The notes: generated by a model from the letters alone, not told the origin. A DNA stretch of 64,000 nt from Atopsyche davidsoni (GCA_022113835.1 JAILWY010000018.1:12563501-12627500), one strand, 5' to 3'; shown: positions 11,401 to 26,400, counted from the stretch's first letter. Made by a program: numbers and translations.

Positions 11401-14400
11401 TATCTGAAACCAGGTTCATTTTTTTAATGGTGTCTAAAGTTGCGTGAGCTTTGGCAGTAAATAAAAAAGCGCAAGATAAAGTTCAAAGTTGAAGGGCCTC
11501 GAGCATGCGAACTGGAATGAGCTTTTACCTCTCTCGGTCGAAGGCTATTACTATATCTAGGTTTCCAATTGACAAGCGAAAGGAGATGTATCGCTTAGAA
11601 ATGAAACGTTATATTTATTTCTGACAAAGTGAAAATATATATTTTTTAAACAAATCTTAGGTTGTCTCGATCGTAAAGTGAGTGAGACCTGTACTGCGGA
11701 AAAAATGGCTGCACAAAGTCTGAAGTTAGGAGTATCGAGCGGCGTATAAAACTGAGAGCTATTTTTTTATGTGACTAATTATATTAGACGTAGTATAAAT
11801 GTAGCAATATGATATATACAATGGAGTATTGCAGATTGCTACATAGTTAAGAAATTTGCTTACTGACCTTGAGGTTCAATATTCAAATCCACGTGTAGTA
11901 AAAAAGCATGTCTTAATATTGAAAAATCCTGTTTGTTCGAATTTCTTTGTGATTTTAGTATTCTTAAATGTATTGAATGTAGTGAGTACAAACTGGGTGC
12001 GTTACAAGCCGGGCGGAAACACTAGCAGTGCATTGATGTAAATCAAAACTAACCAACCTTCGAAATATTAAAACGAGCAATAAGAGAGAATATAAAAAGA
12101 TCTCGTAGATTTTTTTTGTCAATTATTTTAATGAATAAAGATTAGTCGAGGTTCTGCATCTCCTAATCGTATGTTAAAAATATCCTTTCGGTTAGCAGAG
12201 TGCGTGTAGTATGCAGTTTTTCTTGAAACGGAAGTCCGCTTACGTGCATAGTTCGGAACTAGCGTTTTCCACTCACAAACAGGAAACAGGCTTCGCTGCT
12301 TTCCCTGTGCTATAAATAAAGTCGGTACGTATACAACCACGTTAGAGGGGTGTCAAGCATGCCAACAAAACAATGAGCTATTGAATTTTAAAATTATGAC
12401 GCACAACAGGACGCCATGATAAATTTTAAGTTTGTATGGTTATATTTTCCTTTAGAGGTGGATTAAACTTGGACTTGGATTAAAAATAATATCTTTAATC
12501 ATAAATTTGACTGAGGGTGATCAATTTTTATGTAAAGCAGATATTGTATTTACCAAAAATATCATTACGGATCTTCGTTACTTAAATAATAGTCTTGGTA
12601 AATGGTTATCAGCAGTAAATGGATTCTCTAAAGAAGATTGAATGCTAAAGCTGAAACAATGAAACTTAATAACCTACAAAGATGTTTCCCAATATCCAAT
12701 AAATGTATTCTATTAACAAAGATCCCCAGAACATGGAAACATTTATACTTCATTATGTAAAATATAGCACAGTGCTTAAAACGTAGTTAAATCTTCAAGG
12801 TTAAAATATTCACTCATGATAGGTTAGTTTAATATATAATATAATACTCTATTTTTAAACAATAAGTATGAATACCTAAAATATCTAAAGAATGCGATCA
12901 TTTTTATTTGTGAGTGCTTTTGCTTTTAAAAGATATTATGCCGATTATAATTGAAGAAGTTTAAAAAACCCCATATATTAGCTCACAAATAAAAACGATC
13001 ATAATCTACTAGCCATTAATTTGAAAAAAAATTGACCTCGCAGATATTACAAACTACCTTTTTTATGCCATGTACTGCGATGGAGTAAATAGAGATTGCT
13101 TTGGAAATTTCAAAAGTAACATTAGTGATTTATTAATTTTTAAAAAAATAGTACGTTTACATATGGTTTTAATATTTATAAATCAGATGTTCATTGTATT
13201 TCTTGTAGTTGATACCCTAATTTTATAATCAAGTAAAAACCATGTGTTCACTTCTTTTACGTAAAATATAAAGCTAGAAACAGAAACGAGAATTGATATT
13301 TATATATATTCAGATGCAGTGCGGTTGCTGCAAGACTCTCGCATTATGCAACAAGTTCTGGAGCTGAGCTTTGTCGGCAAAGTGACGCTTATTGTGCATT
13401 ACGGTGCAGCGGATATCCTGCGCTGCCTGACAGAAGCCTTTTGACTTGCGCCACTCCAGGAATTATTTCGTAGAGCTGATATGCCTTTTGCAGCTCGGAA
13501 AGGAAGCAAGGATTTTTATTACAATACCTTTATCGCAGCTACAGCCATGACATATAAGACTGTTTATTCTTATTCGTTTCTATTTAAGTAGATAAAGTAT
13601 GGATAAGTTTAAAGAGTATATTAAAAAATATTACATATTTTCATTTGATTAAACATTTCAAATAAAATGAATTGAAATGAAATATTTAAAAGCAAAGAAT
13701 TATGTAAAGTTTGTACCAAGTTGTAAATAGTTTATGATATACTGCTTATCGTCTTTTTCTTATATATATATATATATATCTCAAATACCATATCAATATT
13801 TTAAAACGAAATAAATACTTTGCTTAAATTCTTGGGCAAAGTAAATCTAAAGCACATAGCCCGGTTTATTTATATAAGAAGTCCTAGTCGCTGTGTGTAA
13901 ATGTAAAAATGAGGATTTAAAATAAGTTGTGAATGCACATTACATTGTTAACAATTTATTGTAAAATCTATTTATCAAAATTAATAAAAATATTGGAATG
14001 CATTGTTTTGAAAATGAAGTAAATTTTATTATGCCAATATTAAGATTTATCATAATATTATAGTTTGTTCAAATTATTTGAAATGATTTATTAGATAATA
14101 ATTGTCGATTGATTGATCTATATAATCCCTTCCGAGAACAGAAAATAATAATTTGCAATCTTATATTATTGTTTAGCAAATAATAATCAATAACAATATT
14201 AATTAAAAAACCCATACACAGAAATGTGAAAATTGATTGAAAATCTGTTATCATAAAATATTGGAACAAGAATTACAATACTGGCGTAATCAAGATGGCA
14301 ATTTTATTTACTGATTGGAGTATTTGGAGGTAGATGATGAGATGCCGGCTACGAGGGTTGTTTTCAGCAACCCTCAAGAACAAAGCATTCCGAAGCCCGG

Positions 14401-17400
14401 GGAAATAGATAATGTGTTGGATTGATAACGCTATCGAGCACTGCTACGTTCCAGGCGAGTGAAAGTGACACAAAAGGTGATAAAATACACTTGCGATAGA
14501 CCAGAGATATTGTGCTGAGGATGATGATGATGATAAGTTTATTCATCTAATTACCTTAACTTTGAAAATATAAAGAAATAAATAAGTTTTTCTGAGAATA
14601 ATTGAACATTATAATCTACACACAACACGTATGTATCTATGTAAGAAATTGGTTCTCCCATTTTCTCTCAGCATAACAGCCTTTAAGTATATACTATTAT
14701 ATACTGTTGCAAGGATAACGTTGGACAAAGCATAGTGGCCTTATTTTAAACGTTATTCCAAGTTTTCCTATATTTTTTCATATTCTTAAAAAAGATTACA
14801 AAGCTTTAGTAAAACTTGGGTTGAAAAGGTAAAAGAAATTCAAGCAAAGAAAAGATTAGGAATGGAGTGAGATATCAAAGAATATTTAAAAAAAGTCTTA
14901 GTCAACGAATATGATATGACGAATATAATTATATACCATACATAAGTTAATTTCGTTTTGTATTTCGTGCGGTAGTTGAAGGTATCAAAGTAAGTAGTAG
15001 TTCACTTGAGCTTGTATATCATTTATATACCTAGAAATTTGTATTGTTACAATTTCGCTCTCAGGTTTGATTTGTAATGCTCAGAGAGCGGAGCGGACCT
15101 ATTATACTGTTCCTCAAGGAGGAAATCCGGTAGAGCTTTGTCTAGAGAAATATTCATAAAATGAATGATAGAAGCTCTGCAATTCAGTTCGCACCCTCAG
15201 CTCTAACTCGAAAAGGTAACTTATAAGGGTCTCTGGACCCAATAATACTAACGATTCGAATTTAAGATGTTTGGGTTAGAACTTACCAATCATTCTTTAT
15301 TTATTTAAAGCACAAAAGTCTCACAAAGTTCATTTTAGGATTTTTGATAGATGATTACAACTTTTATGGTATTTGCTTGATTGTGATGTGATTTTTTTTC
15401 TGAATTTGAGCGATCGAATGAAAATAACCAGATTTTTATATTACGAATTTAAATACTATCTACTATAATAATATCCAGTGTGTGTGTGTATGTTTCATTT
15501 TTTGGTTCTCTATAGAATATCTTAAAAGGTACAACGCTGATTTTTTGCATGTAAGTTCAGTAAATTTTTCCGCAGCTATGTGCCGAATTTCAAAACGATA
15601 GAATCATATTTTCATTCAAAACTTATTGAATAAAGCTATAAAATATGCTTTAGCGAGTTTCAATATGTACGAATTATAGGATTCTGTTGTTCACTGCGAG
15701 AATTTCAAATTTAGAATTTTTCAAATAAAGAACAGTGCAGTGAAAGTGATGCGTTGTTTGTGACACGAAATGTGACACAAATGTCAAGCAACGAATTGGA
15801 AGGAAAACGTGAGTTTCACAATTCGAGTGAGAAACAAATTCGAGTACCCAGCTATTCGAGTATTCAGACAAACATATGTTCAAACACTATTGCATCGTTC
15901 ATAGAATACGTCATTCTGTGACGGGCTACATTTCTAGTGTATACCATATATGTTTATTGTTTATCAAATTCTACTGGTGTCGGCTGTGAGTTGTGATTAT
16001 TTAGGTAAAATGCTGGATATCAAGCGTCAAAATGTTTTTTTTTAAATTTTGGCAGGTTTTGTTGTTGGATATAATGTGTTCTTTGGTTTCTTTTTTTTTT
16101 GAGATTTCCGACAGGGGTTTGAATGCCGCGTTGGTAGCAGTCGTTAAGCTTTCAGATGCTTGAATATGGCTCAGGTATTGGAACTCAAACAACGCGGCAT
16201 AAGGCTCAAGAGCTGTTTCCTGTTTATGGGTTGCTTGGGGGATGCGTACCTTGCGGCGGAAGTCCGGCGGGATGCCGGCGGGCAGGCGGGCCACGAGGCG
16301 CATGGCCCGCAGCCACTCGGCCCAGCCGCTGGCACCCCCGCGGGGAGACACGGAGAAGCGCATGTCTCCTTCGTCGCCTGAAACAACAAACAACATTTTA
16401 CAACATGTCCAAAAATCTATCAAATCACATTAAGAAATTTGTAACAACCAAACCAAACGGTCGAAAAAACAGAAATAACAATGAATGCTCAATACAGTTT
16501 GTAATTTACTTTCGACCACATAAAACTGTTAAAAAAATCCAGCAAAGGAAGAAATTTACTATAAATACGTAATACCTAAAAAAAATAAATGGTTTGTTTC
16601 TATAAAATTGATCTGAGAATGCGATAGTTAACCAGCCGACTAATTTCGAACTATTTCTCCAGATAAACTAATCTGATGAAATAGTTTGTACACTTTTTCA
16701 TCAGATTAGTTACATGAAATTAACGATAGAAACTATGACTATGTATATCACAAAAATGTTAAGAATTTTTTCCGTCTATAAATGCTTTTTCATAATTATT
16801 TTCGTTGATAATGTTTTTAAAAACCCGTAATAGATGGATTAATAAAAAAAATAATCAGTAGTTTAAATAAAATTAAATATGTTTGGGTAGGCTGTGATAT
16901 GGCAAAAGATTTCTTGGAGTGAGCGCTTTCGTCAGTCAAGGATTTCAACAAATTCCTTGACAGCCTCCATCAGAAAGCCCTTTGAAAGCAATTCATCCAA
17001 AAATATTATGCCATCGAAAAACCGTTTGACTTAGAACGCTTGTTATAAATATGGAGCATAAAAAAATTAATCCTTTTTTTATTTTTTACTGTTTCATTCG
17101 ACGATTTTATAAAATCTGAAGGTAAAGAAATTGTTTTTTGTGCAATTTTTATGACTTTATTTTAATGAAAATCGTTTATATCTAGTAAAATACATTATTT
17201 AGTAAGATACTAACAATATGAGATAAATTGAGGTCTTTAAACAAATTGACCACCGATCGGTTCTCAACGTATCAAATATTATATATATATCATAGGTAGT
17301 TATTTTAAAATAAAATATTTTGTAGCTCTTTTTTCTGATTAATTGGCGTCAGTAAATTTTTAAGATTCCCTTTGTGCCATTGCCAAATTTATGACCAAAG

Positions 17401-20400
17401 GTATTACTTTATTAGCAGTGAAAATATTTTCTTTTAATTTAAATCTTCTAATCATGGTTTTGAAAAATAAATTAGTATTTGATTAAATGGTATTTTTAGG
17501 TATTTTCTGCTCACGAGGAGCAATTTGGTTTAAAGTTTACTGTACGCGTCTATGACTGACCCAAGACTAAAGTGGGGTGACAAAATAATTTATCCTTGTT
17601 ATTTTGTTTCTTGAGACGCTGGACACCATTATTTATGGCGATCTTGACCTAACCGGTTACTTCCCAGAAAACCCGAACTACTCTGTAGTTGTCCAACAAA
17701 AAAGTTTTTATTATTCCCACGACATGAGTTTTAGAGTATATTGTTTCCAGTATATAACGAATACATGCTGTGTTCGTATACTTATATATATATCACCTTA
17801 TGACTAGATATAAAATTTATATAATAATTAAGTTTACTATAAAAAAAACCCTGTTAATACAATTAAAAAATATTTACAGGTGAAACTAAGCTCGGAGAAA
17901 CCTTGAACGACACAAAGTGGAGGTTCGTGATGAGTTTAGTAGTTGTCTTTGTGGCAAAATGGGATGAATTTATATTCTTTTTGATTTTTAGTAAATACGA
18001 TTATTGGATTAAGAGTCAGGTTTTTGTATTTTCCTTATGACTCCATTCTTTTAAATTAATTTCGATAATAAAAATATTTATATTTTGAATACATCAAAGT
18101 ATTCATTCAACACAAAAATACTATTTAAGAACTTTTTATTTGTTTTTTTAAATATGAATATGATTATACATTTAGAAAAATCTTTAAAAAAAATGTAATA
18201 ATTAGGTCGATCCTACTTCTGATCATTTCAAGATATTAATAATAAGATATCAATCAGGGTAAGTGTATTTGGATGTGAGTTGTCGGGAAGTCTTGGCTCC
18301 ATTACCAATAAAATTGGCTAGTGGGCACTTAGATGTAAATATTTAAAAAATATATAGTTTATAAATAATTCAATAGCAAAGTAAAGTCATGTGACGTGAC
18401 AAAGCAACAGAATTTCCTAAGCTTTGCGAAAAGGTCACACGTGTTGAGAATCGCAAATAGTAAAAATCAAAGGTGTTCCTTGGGGGAATTTCCAGTTATC
18501 GGCTTACCGCTGCTGGACTTGCTACCTTTCGACAATCATTAAGGCCGGCGGTCGTGGCATTTGTTAAATTGTGAATCCAAAAGGCGGATCAAAAGATTCG
18601 GATTAAAACGACCAAAAGCTAACCTTTTCCTGCAACACTGGAATCAAGTGATTTTTTCATCAAAGATAGAAAATTAATAAAATATGTTGATTTATAAATA
18701 AAAAATTGTATCTTATATATGAATTTCAATAAATTATAACGTAACGTTTTCTATGGTTTTAAATATTTTAAAATGTTTATTTTTCAAGATGAGAAACATG
18801 AGCTGTTTTTCAACGTTTTATTTATGAATAAATTAAATTAAATTTGTAAATATAATATAAGTTATTTGCATTATTAAAGAAAATAAATAAATATTTCGGG
18901 AATGGTGAATATTATCCGCGAAGGCTTTATACCTGACCAAACATTGAACGGGAGGATAATAAAAACAAATAATACATTTTTTTACCTAACCATGCAGAAT
19001 GGATGTCAAGAATATTTCTTAGTAAAATTTAATTTCTAAAAGCCGTGTCAATTGATCGATTTCTAAATAGAATATGAGACATGATTTTCGCATTATTTTA
19101 ACAGCAAGAATATATAAAATTATACACTGTGGTATTAACAAATTTATTTCATTTAAAATAAATGTGACAAATCAAACAGGAAAAAATAAACCTGGATGAT
19201 TGAATGATTGTTAATCCAATTATCGTGTTAATGAGTTAGAGTATTTTGTAACAGTCGTGATTGCACATGCACACGTTAATTATTAGATTAATTATTTTTA
19301 CTCATTCAATTTAATACGAAACCAAATAAAAAACTTCTTAGACTAAAAACACTATAACTTTCTCAATTTACTCAACTTACTACGGTATTAAATAAAACAA
19401 ACACATGTTGGCAAGATATAAATACACAGCGTAGAATTGTGTTTTATATAAAAAAGTTATTAGTTTGAGTAGCTATTAGTTATATTAAACCAATCTCTCT
19501 TAAAAATTCTCGTTTCTGAAGATGCTTAAAAATATAATATCATACATTTTTTTATAAAACACCTTTATTTTTATTTTCCTCTCTCTTTATAAATAATATT
19601 TAATCAGCAATTTATATACAATTTTCGTTAGTAGTTAACCTCCATCTCATTATAAAACTCAAGTCGAGCTGTACTTTGGGGCAAGTAACCTCCTTCCTTC
19701 GTTCCCAATATTAAATGTAACCCAAACAAAGAAAATTAGGAGGTATTGATTTACGCTCGAGTCGTTTACATCTCATGAGTATTGATTTTTAAATCATACT
19801 TTCTTATTAGGGCAATGAAAGGTTCCTTATGTACAACTTTTAATATTTTTTGTAGAGGAGTCGTTTCTCATTTTTTTTAATAGACCACGTTAACGTTTCA
19901 TCATTGTTCCAACTTTCTGACGTTTTTATTGCTCAAATATAAATTAGAGACAAGATCCGGTGATGTTAATAAAATTGAGACGCTGACTGAAAAGTGTTAA
20001 ATAAACAAGTACGAGAATGAAATTTGATTATAAGAAATAAAATTTGTTTTCATGAAGTATATAACAACTTTACCGTGTATGAAAAAAAGCAGATAAACAA
20101 TTAGTAAAATTCGTTTGGAGATAATAACAGCTTTATATAGCTTGACCAGTATATGGCATTTTCCTTTAATATAAGAAAAAATAGTAAACCTGTGCTAAAG
20201 CGTTCTTTTCGTATGGTTTTTCTTCCCCGATTCCCCGAATTGACGACGGCCATTCACTGAACGATGAGACGGTCTTTACAGAATATCGTTCTTAATAAAT
20301 CGTTTTGTGTTGTCTACATAATTTTATTATTTATGGGGTGAGTACAAAAAAGCTAGAATCTTATAAAGTGCTTTTTATTTTAGAAGTATTTCTTTTTAAA

Positions 20401-23400
20401 AAATTATTCATCATCACTCAACCATTAGTTTGATTGAGTCATTAACCTGTATAATATACGAGGTATTTTCGATCAGAAACTACAAGACGGGTATTTTTTG
20501 ATTTCATTCAATACCTATAACAAGGCAGCACGAGAACGGCTGTTGGCCGATGGTCGTTGACGAATGCGATCCTATCGACAGCCAGTTGATCTGCTTATAG
20601 CATGTCTTTAAATGATCTTCTAACGAGAATTTTAGTAACGCTATGTTTCTTAAAACCATCACGTTTTTATTACATCAACCTACTTTTAAGTATATATTTC
20701 ATATACTTAATTATTTTGGTTCAATTGAAAAAATCAAATTCATAAAAACCTATATTAAAACGTATGGCTGTCTTTATTGAATTGTATGGTATATGTTTTT
20801 TAAAGTTCATTATTATCATATTTTAATATTTTTGAGTAAAATACTTGAGTGATTTTCCACATGTTCGTTTTTATTTGTGACCGGTTTCGCCAACTTTTCA
20901 AGTTGGCATTATCAAACAGTTGACTCTGTTTGATAATGCCAACGTGAAAGGTTAGCGAAACCGGTCACAAATAAAAACGAACATGTGGAAAATCACTCAA
21001 GAATTTACTCAAAAATATTAAAATGGAATTCCACCAAGTACTCTCTGTCAAGTAGATCTATATTAACTTATAAAATTAGACAAACATTTTGATTTACAAA
21101 CAATATTTAAAAAAATATTGATAGATATAAAAATATTTAAAAAAAAGTATATATATAGTACACTATACCGTGTGCGTCATGTTTATTTTGTATTTAATTA
21201 AACCAGGTAATAAAATAGACTAACATGCTAAGTTTTTAATTATTGTAGTTTTTATATTCATGAATAATTGGAATAACCACAAGGGACAAACGTTTGTGCT
21301 TTATTTAAGATTGTGATTCAAGCATTACCGGGCAACCTTTTATTTTCTCTTCTTTGGTTTTCTTTAGAGCTGGCCTTGATTTAATATGGATCTACTGAAT
21401 ATTAAATGAATACGTTTTTTCTATGTGACAATAAACTCGTTCTAAGTTAATGTATTATTCGTTGCGTATGCCGGCATCGCAGTAAGTTTTTATGAGCCAA
21501 GAAACCAAGGGGCATTTGAAAACTTTATAAATTATTATTTTCTTGCTATCGATTTTGAAAACGTGAATGTATGAAAAAGCATTGGAAAGATGAAATATTC
21601 TGAAAGTTTTTTTTGATAACCTGAGTATCTGCTGCTAGTTTATAACCAAAACTTTGAATTATGCTATATGGATGTAGAATGAAAAAATCCTCAAAGCCAA
21701 TTGAAAACAACGTTATTAAATATATATTTATTAACCCTTAATGTTTAAATTAGTATGACTTAATTTAATTGTTTCGTGTTGAAAAATAATGTACTCAAAA
21801 GTGATACGAAAATATTAGCTAACGAATTGTAAAATATGTCCTTATTAGACAAGTTGAGAAAAACAGAATAAAATTAAAATGAATAAATTTGGCACATAAA
21901 AATATTATTAACCTTTCTTAATTTTTAAAGATGCAAAGTCATAATTCGTAAAAAAGACAAAAGTCTGGATTAAAAAGCGAAGATAAAATGGCGATAGTTC
22001 TGGAGTCTCCTGCTTTCCAGTATTCGCGAGTTCGGGTGACAGCATATATATATATAAATATTTGTATATCTACATAAGTCATATAATTTATAGAGAAATA
22101 AATAATATTTCATATAAAATTGCGTTTTGCATACAATAGAATCGATTTTTTAATCGCATTATGGATGGAAGCCTACTACTAAGACTTCATAAACACTGTA
22201 TCTAGTCATAAAAGTATGAAGTGGTCTACTACTCTATGAATATTTCTATTGAAACAGTTTCTTTACTCTTTGAAAAAATGACACTGAAAAATTGTTCAAC
22301 TATTATTAAGGGATAGCAATTTCGTAAATAAGATATATGGTTTGATTTTATAGCGAATGTTACGATAAGTTAATTGACCCAAATAACCGCATATTGAGAT
22401 GTTGTTGTCGTGCAAATGAAAACGTGTATCTGCAAAGCGGCATCTAAAAATAAATTTTAATATCGCACGTCATTCAGAGGCGCCCGAAATCTACCGCTCC
22501 TGTCACCATGACAACGGGCCGAATGAATTAAGGCTTTGAAAAAATGACAAAAAAAATTGAATCGAAGAAAGTAAGAGAAGAAAACTGAAGAATCCTTGGC
22601 ATATGCATGAACGAAAACCATAAATCAAGGCAGACCTGCTAGGACTTGCACCTAATTCAATTTGCCGTCAGCCACTTGATTGCCTACAGATTGCTACGAA
22701 ATTTTTGTATCTACGAAGCTACGAGATTATATCCCATTCAAAATGTTTCAATTCTTTATTCAACTTTTATAAGATATTTTTTTTGTACACAACGTACAAT
22801 TTTCTTCAAATTGCTTTACCTTTTTGGCTTTTGCATTAATCATGGAATTAGTGATATATTATTTTTTCGAGGTTATATAACAAATTGAATGAAAATATTT
22901 TATTGATAGCTTTATTCTTATGGTATTAGATAAGTTTTTTGAGGCACAGACTGTTTTGATATATAAATTTTTTTTTGACGATTACTTTGAACAACAAAAT
23001 AAAAATAACTTCAGAATAGTTTCATAAAAAATATCATAAAATATAATATAAACATGGGATTTTTTATTATTTTAATAGATAGCAGTTATCTATTTACAAC
23101 TCCTGTTAGTACTTTATAATTAAACCCTAGCAGCAATATGATCAATAATAATTGTTTATGTCCTGTTACAGCTTATGTCATATTTTCTCACGGATTGATG
23201 AAAGTTTACATTTTAGAATGTATGCATCGTATACACGAAATCATCATGACAACTCTTGATTTTGGCATTCGGCATTGACTTTTTAATAGTCTAATATAAA
23301 TCAAATTGTCAATGAGGTTTTTCAAGTTCAAGTTTTTTTGTTGTTGTTTAAGATCAAGTTTTTCTTGATACTTAGGACGCTTTAGCTTTGGTATTGGAAC

Positions 23401-26400
23401 CATCTCAAAAAAAATCACGATTGAGGTCTCAGTACCGAGACTAAAACGTTTGATATCTCAAGAAAAATGCGGTATAACTATGAATCGATTTATATCTTTG
23501 TTTTTGAGTTTTAATCGAAATAAAAAATTAAATTAAAAATCATGATAGTTTTTAAATTATACTTTAATTTTCAGTCAGCGATAAATTTCATTAATTACAG
23601 ATATGTGTTTTTTTCCCCCTACTGTTTATATATCAATGCTTCTACGAATCAAAAATGATTCGATGTTTAGTCCTTGAGTTTACTTGAAATATTTTAGTGT
23701 ATCTGAAATTTTAATAACCAATTCCGCTGAAATCTAATAGAGATATTTATGATTGCAAATATCCGGGCGCCTACGAATCACCGACGGGGCTACGACGCTG
23801 TAGATGACTTTTTAATTACATTTTGCAATCATATTGCGTTTGGCTAACGAAGCATCGGGGAGAACTTGAAATTACTCTATTTTTGGCTTGTCGTTTCAGA
23901 AGGGAGTAATAAAGAGTATGCACTTTTGATGAAAAGTAGATATTGCTCGCTTTTATTTTCAAATCAAATTTAAAAAAATAACATATATAATATACAACAT
24001 ACATAATTTGAATTAAATTAAAAGGCAAATTTCAGCACGGCTATTTGACAGCGTCACAAAGGGAGCAGGGTCATGGCCACAAACGTACGGCAAATGAAAT
24101 CAGTCACAATAAGAGTAGTTCGCATTGAAGTTTATTAAAAAATTCAACAAACTCCGAGCATGAAAAAGCGTCTAATGTTAAAAGATTTTTTTAATTTAAA
24201 AAAAGACAGATTATTTTTGTCGACAGAATGTCAGCGTGGTCGACGAGCAGCGCTGTCACGCTCGACAGAGGAGTCGGATGTCACTGTCGAGTCTGCTCAG
24301 GGTAAACTCACCGCCGCCGGCACTCTGCTTGGAAGATCCCGCCAGGCTCTTGAGCGAGTTGAGCAGGCCGCTCATAGGGGACGGGGGGCATCACTGTCGG
24401 GGCAGAAGGGGCCGCGGCCCGGGGGCCCGCAGGCTACCGCGGCCCGCTCACCCTCACCATCTATGCCCTCCCCCTCCCCGACATCGCGCCGCTCCGCATC
24501 GACACCCAAATCACCGCAATCGCAGAATATGCCCGACTCGATAGCGTTCACCGCATCCCGGACCCCCGACGCCAGTATCGAGAGAGCCTCGACTTTCCAC
24601 TCGGACGGGTGCTGGCGCAGGTAAATTGTTTATCTTTGGAGGTTACGTATTCCGCAGGTCCCTCAATAACAAACGACTCCGTCGAATCGTCAAACGGACA
24701 AAATGCGTCGCGAACGCGAACAATATCAGCGTTCGATAGTTTCACGGAACGCGAGAAGAGCTAGGAGCGCACTGTCAACACCGAAAACTGATCACAAATA
24801 ACGAGGACGAACATTCTTAATTACTCAGAGACGCAAAAAAACGACTGACGGTTTCCGATTCGATGTACGCGTGGAAAATTCACCGCAACGCACAAACGAT
24901 ACACACAATCTCAACCGGGCGAGTGTCCGAATTGAAGGATGACGTTTTATTGTTTTATCGGAGGAACGTCAGTCGGCGGGGACGTGCGGATGGCGAGGTG
25001 GCTGGTCACGCTCCGCGAGTGACATTTGGGCGCAGAGCGGGCGGGGCGGGGCGGGGCGGGGCGGGGGCGGGGAGGCGCGGGGCGGGGCGGGGCGGGGCGG
25101 GGGCGGGGGCGGCCAGCTGTGCGGGGCGGCGGCGCATCGATCCGCTCGCGCTGCCAACCGAGCGCGCCAACCTGAGCGCCGAGGAGAAGGATCCCTCGCG
25201 TGTTTTTCTTGCTCCGGATGCGTTCTCAGGATGGAAAAAAAGCTAATGTGTCGGTGCCAGCTGGAGCCGGTAAACATTCGTTTTTGCGCTGCAAACTAGT
25301 AGCTCCCCCCCAACGACCTGCTATGGAAATGCTGAACTGAAACAGCGCCCATTGAATATTTTAATCACGAAAAATAATAAAATTATGTTCAGTCTTAGTT
25401 TTCACGTAACTTTTAATTATGCTACGTATGGTATTTAAAAAATATTAACATATATTTTCAGCACGCCCGAAAACATTTATTTGAGTATTTCAAATGAAAA
25501 ATTCTTATTTAAAACATAACAAACCCTTAAATCGGTATACTGAAAATATATATCTGCGTATAGCTTATGATTGTATCTAACATTATTATCAAAAATATAT
25601 ACGAGTGTTCAGATACCCTATCCTTAAAATGAACGGGAAAAATATATATTTTTAATTTTGGGAATAAAAATAAGATGAATGTAATTATAAAAAAAAAAAA
25701 AAATTCTATCATTGTTATTTATTTTACAAAAAAAAATCTTAAGTCCATACGGCGAATGCTCATAACCTTTACAATTCAATTGCACTGAATGGGTCGGTAT
25801 TCTCTTTGGTGAAAATAACACCGGAATTTTTAAATGTCAACAACATTGATATAAGCAACGAAATGATATTAAAATATTTTCCTTATTATGAGAAGAAGGT
25901 TAAACGGGCAGATTTTTTTTATAGTTAAGAAATATGACATGTGAAGTATCCTATGTTATTGACACAAAACAGTAGTAAATAAATTCTGGGGACTAGAAGG
26001 AGTGCGTGAATGCGTATTATTTTTCAGAAGGTTTAATTTAACTTTCGTTAGCGCCGTTAGGCGGTAAATGAAAATTTATAGCTGTCTCTTTTAAATTAGA
26101 TATAAAAGCAAGAATCCACATGTAAGCGCGTGCTGTCGTTTCGTTCTGGCGCAACACGGGATCGCGCCGGGGGCGGGGAGGCAGGGCGCCGTCTCGCTCG
26201 CACTCTCTCGCGGGGCGGACATGCTCTCGCGAGAACGGATCCTCGTTTCGTTCTAGCGCAGCACGCGAATGCGTCGGAGTCGGGAAAACCTGCCGAGATC
26301 TCGCTCGAGCGTACGGCGGGAGACAGGGACGGGGCGAGGGGGCGAGGGGGCGAGGGAGCGAGGGGGCGCTATTGATCCCGCCGAGCGGAGCAGCCCCACT

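Larger units (their letters stand above)
16378..24311 (-). other. large intron between exon 3 and the alternative first exon
   Basis: About 8 kb of AT-rich intron with no recognisable gene. It holds a 16-bp hairpin near 16667-16712 and the 20.8-kb fold-back repeat described separately. Isolated GC-richer patches, for example near 18480-18620 and 22480-22530, have no coding or RNA signature I can name. Confidence 0.65.

Noticed and set aside
20820..21024. Reading the palindrome as a transcription terminator or pre-miRNA
   Set aside because: Arms of nearly 100 bp with a shared tail in a second genomic copy fit a repeat element. This is eukaryotic DNA, where a stem-loop terminator is not expected, and the size is unusual for an animal pre-miRNA.
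24160..24624. Plus-strand 154-codon frame rich in Ser, Arg and Pro
   Set aside because: It is antisense to the alternative first exon and CpG island of TBC1D30. It reads as low-complexity GC-rich sequence, and no domain or splice partner supports it.
24863..25277. Overlapping Gly/Arg- and Pro/Ala-rich frames on both strands
   Set aside because: They are translations of the GGGGC repeat tract, which keeps all frames open.
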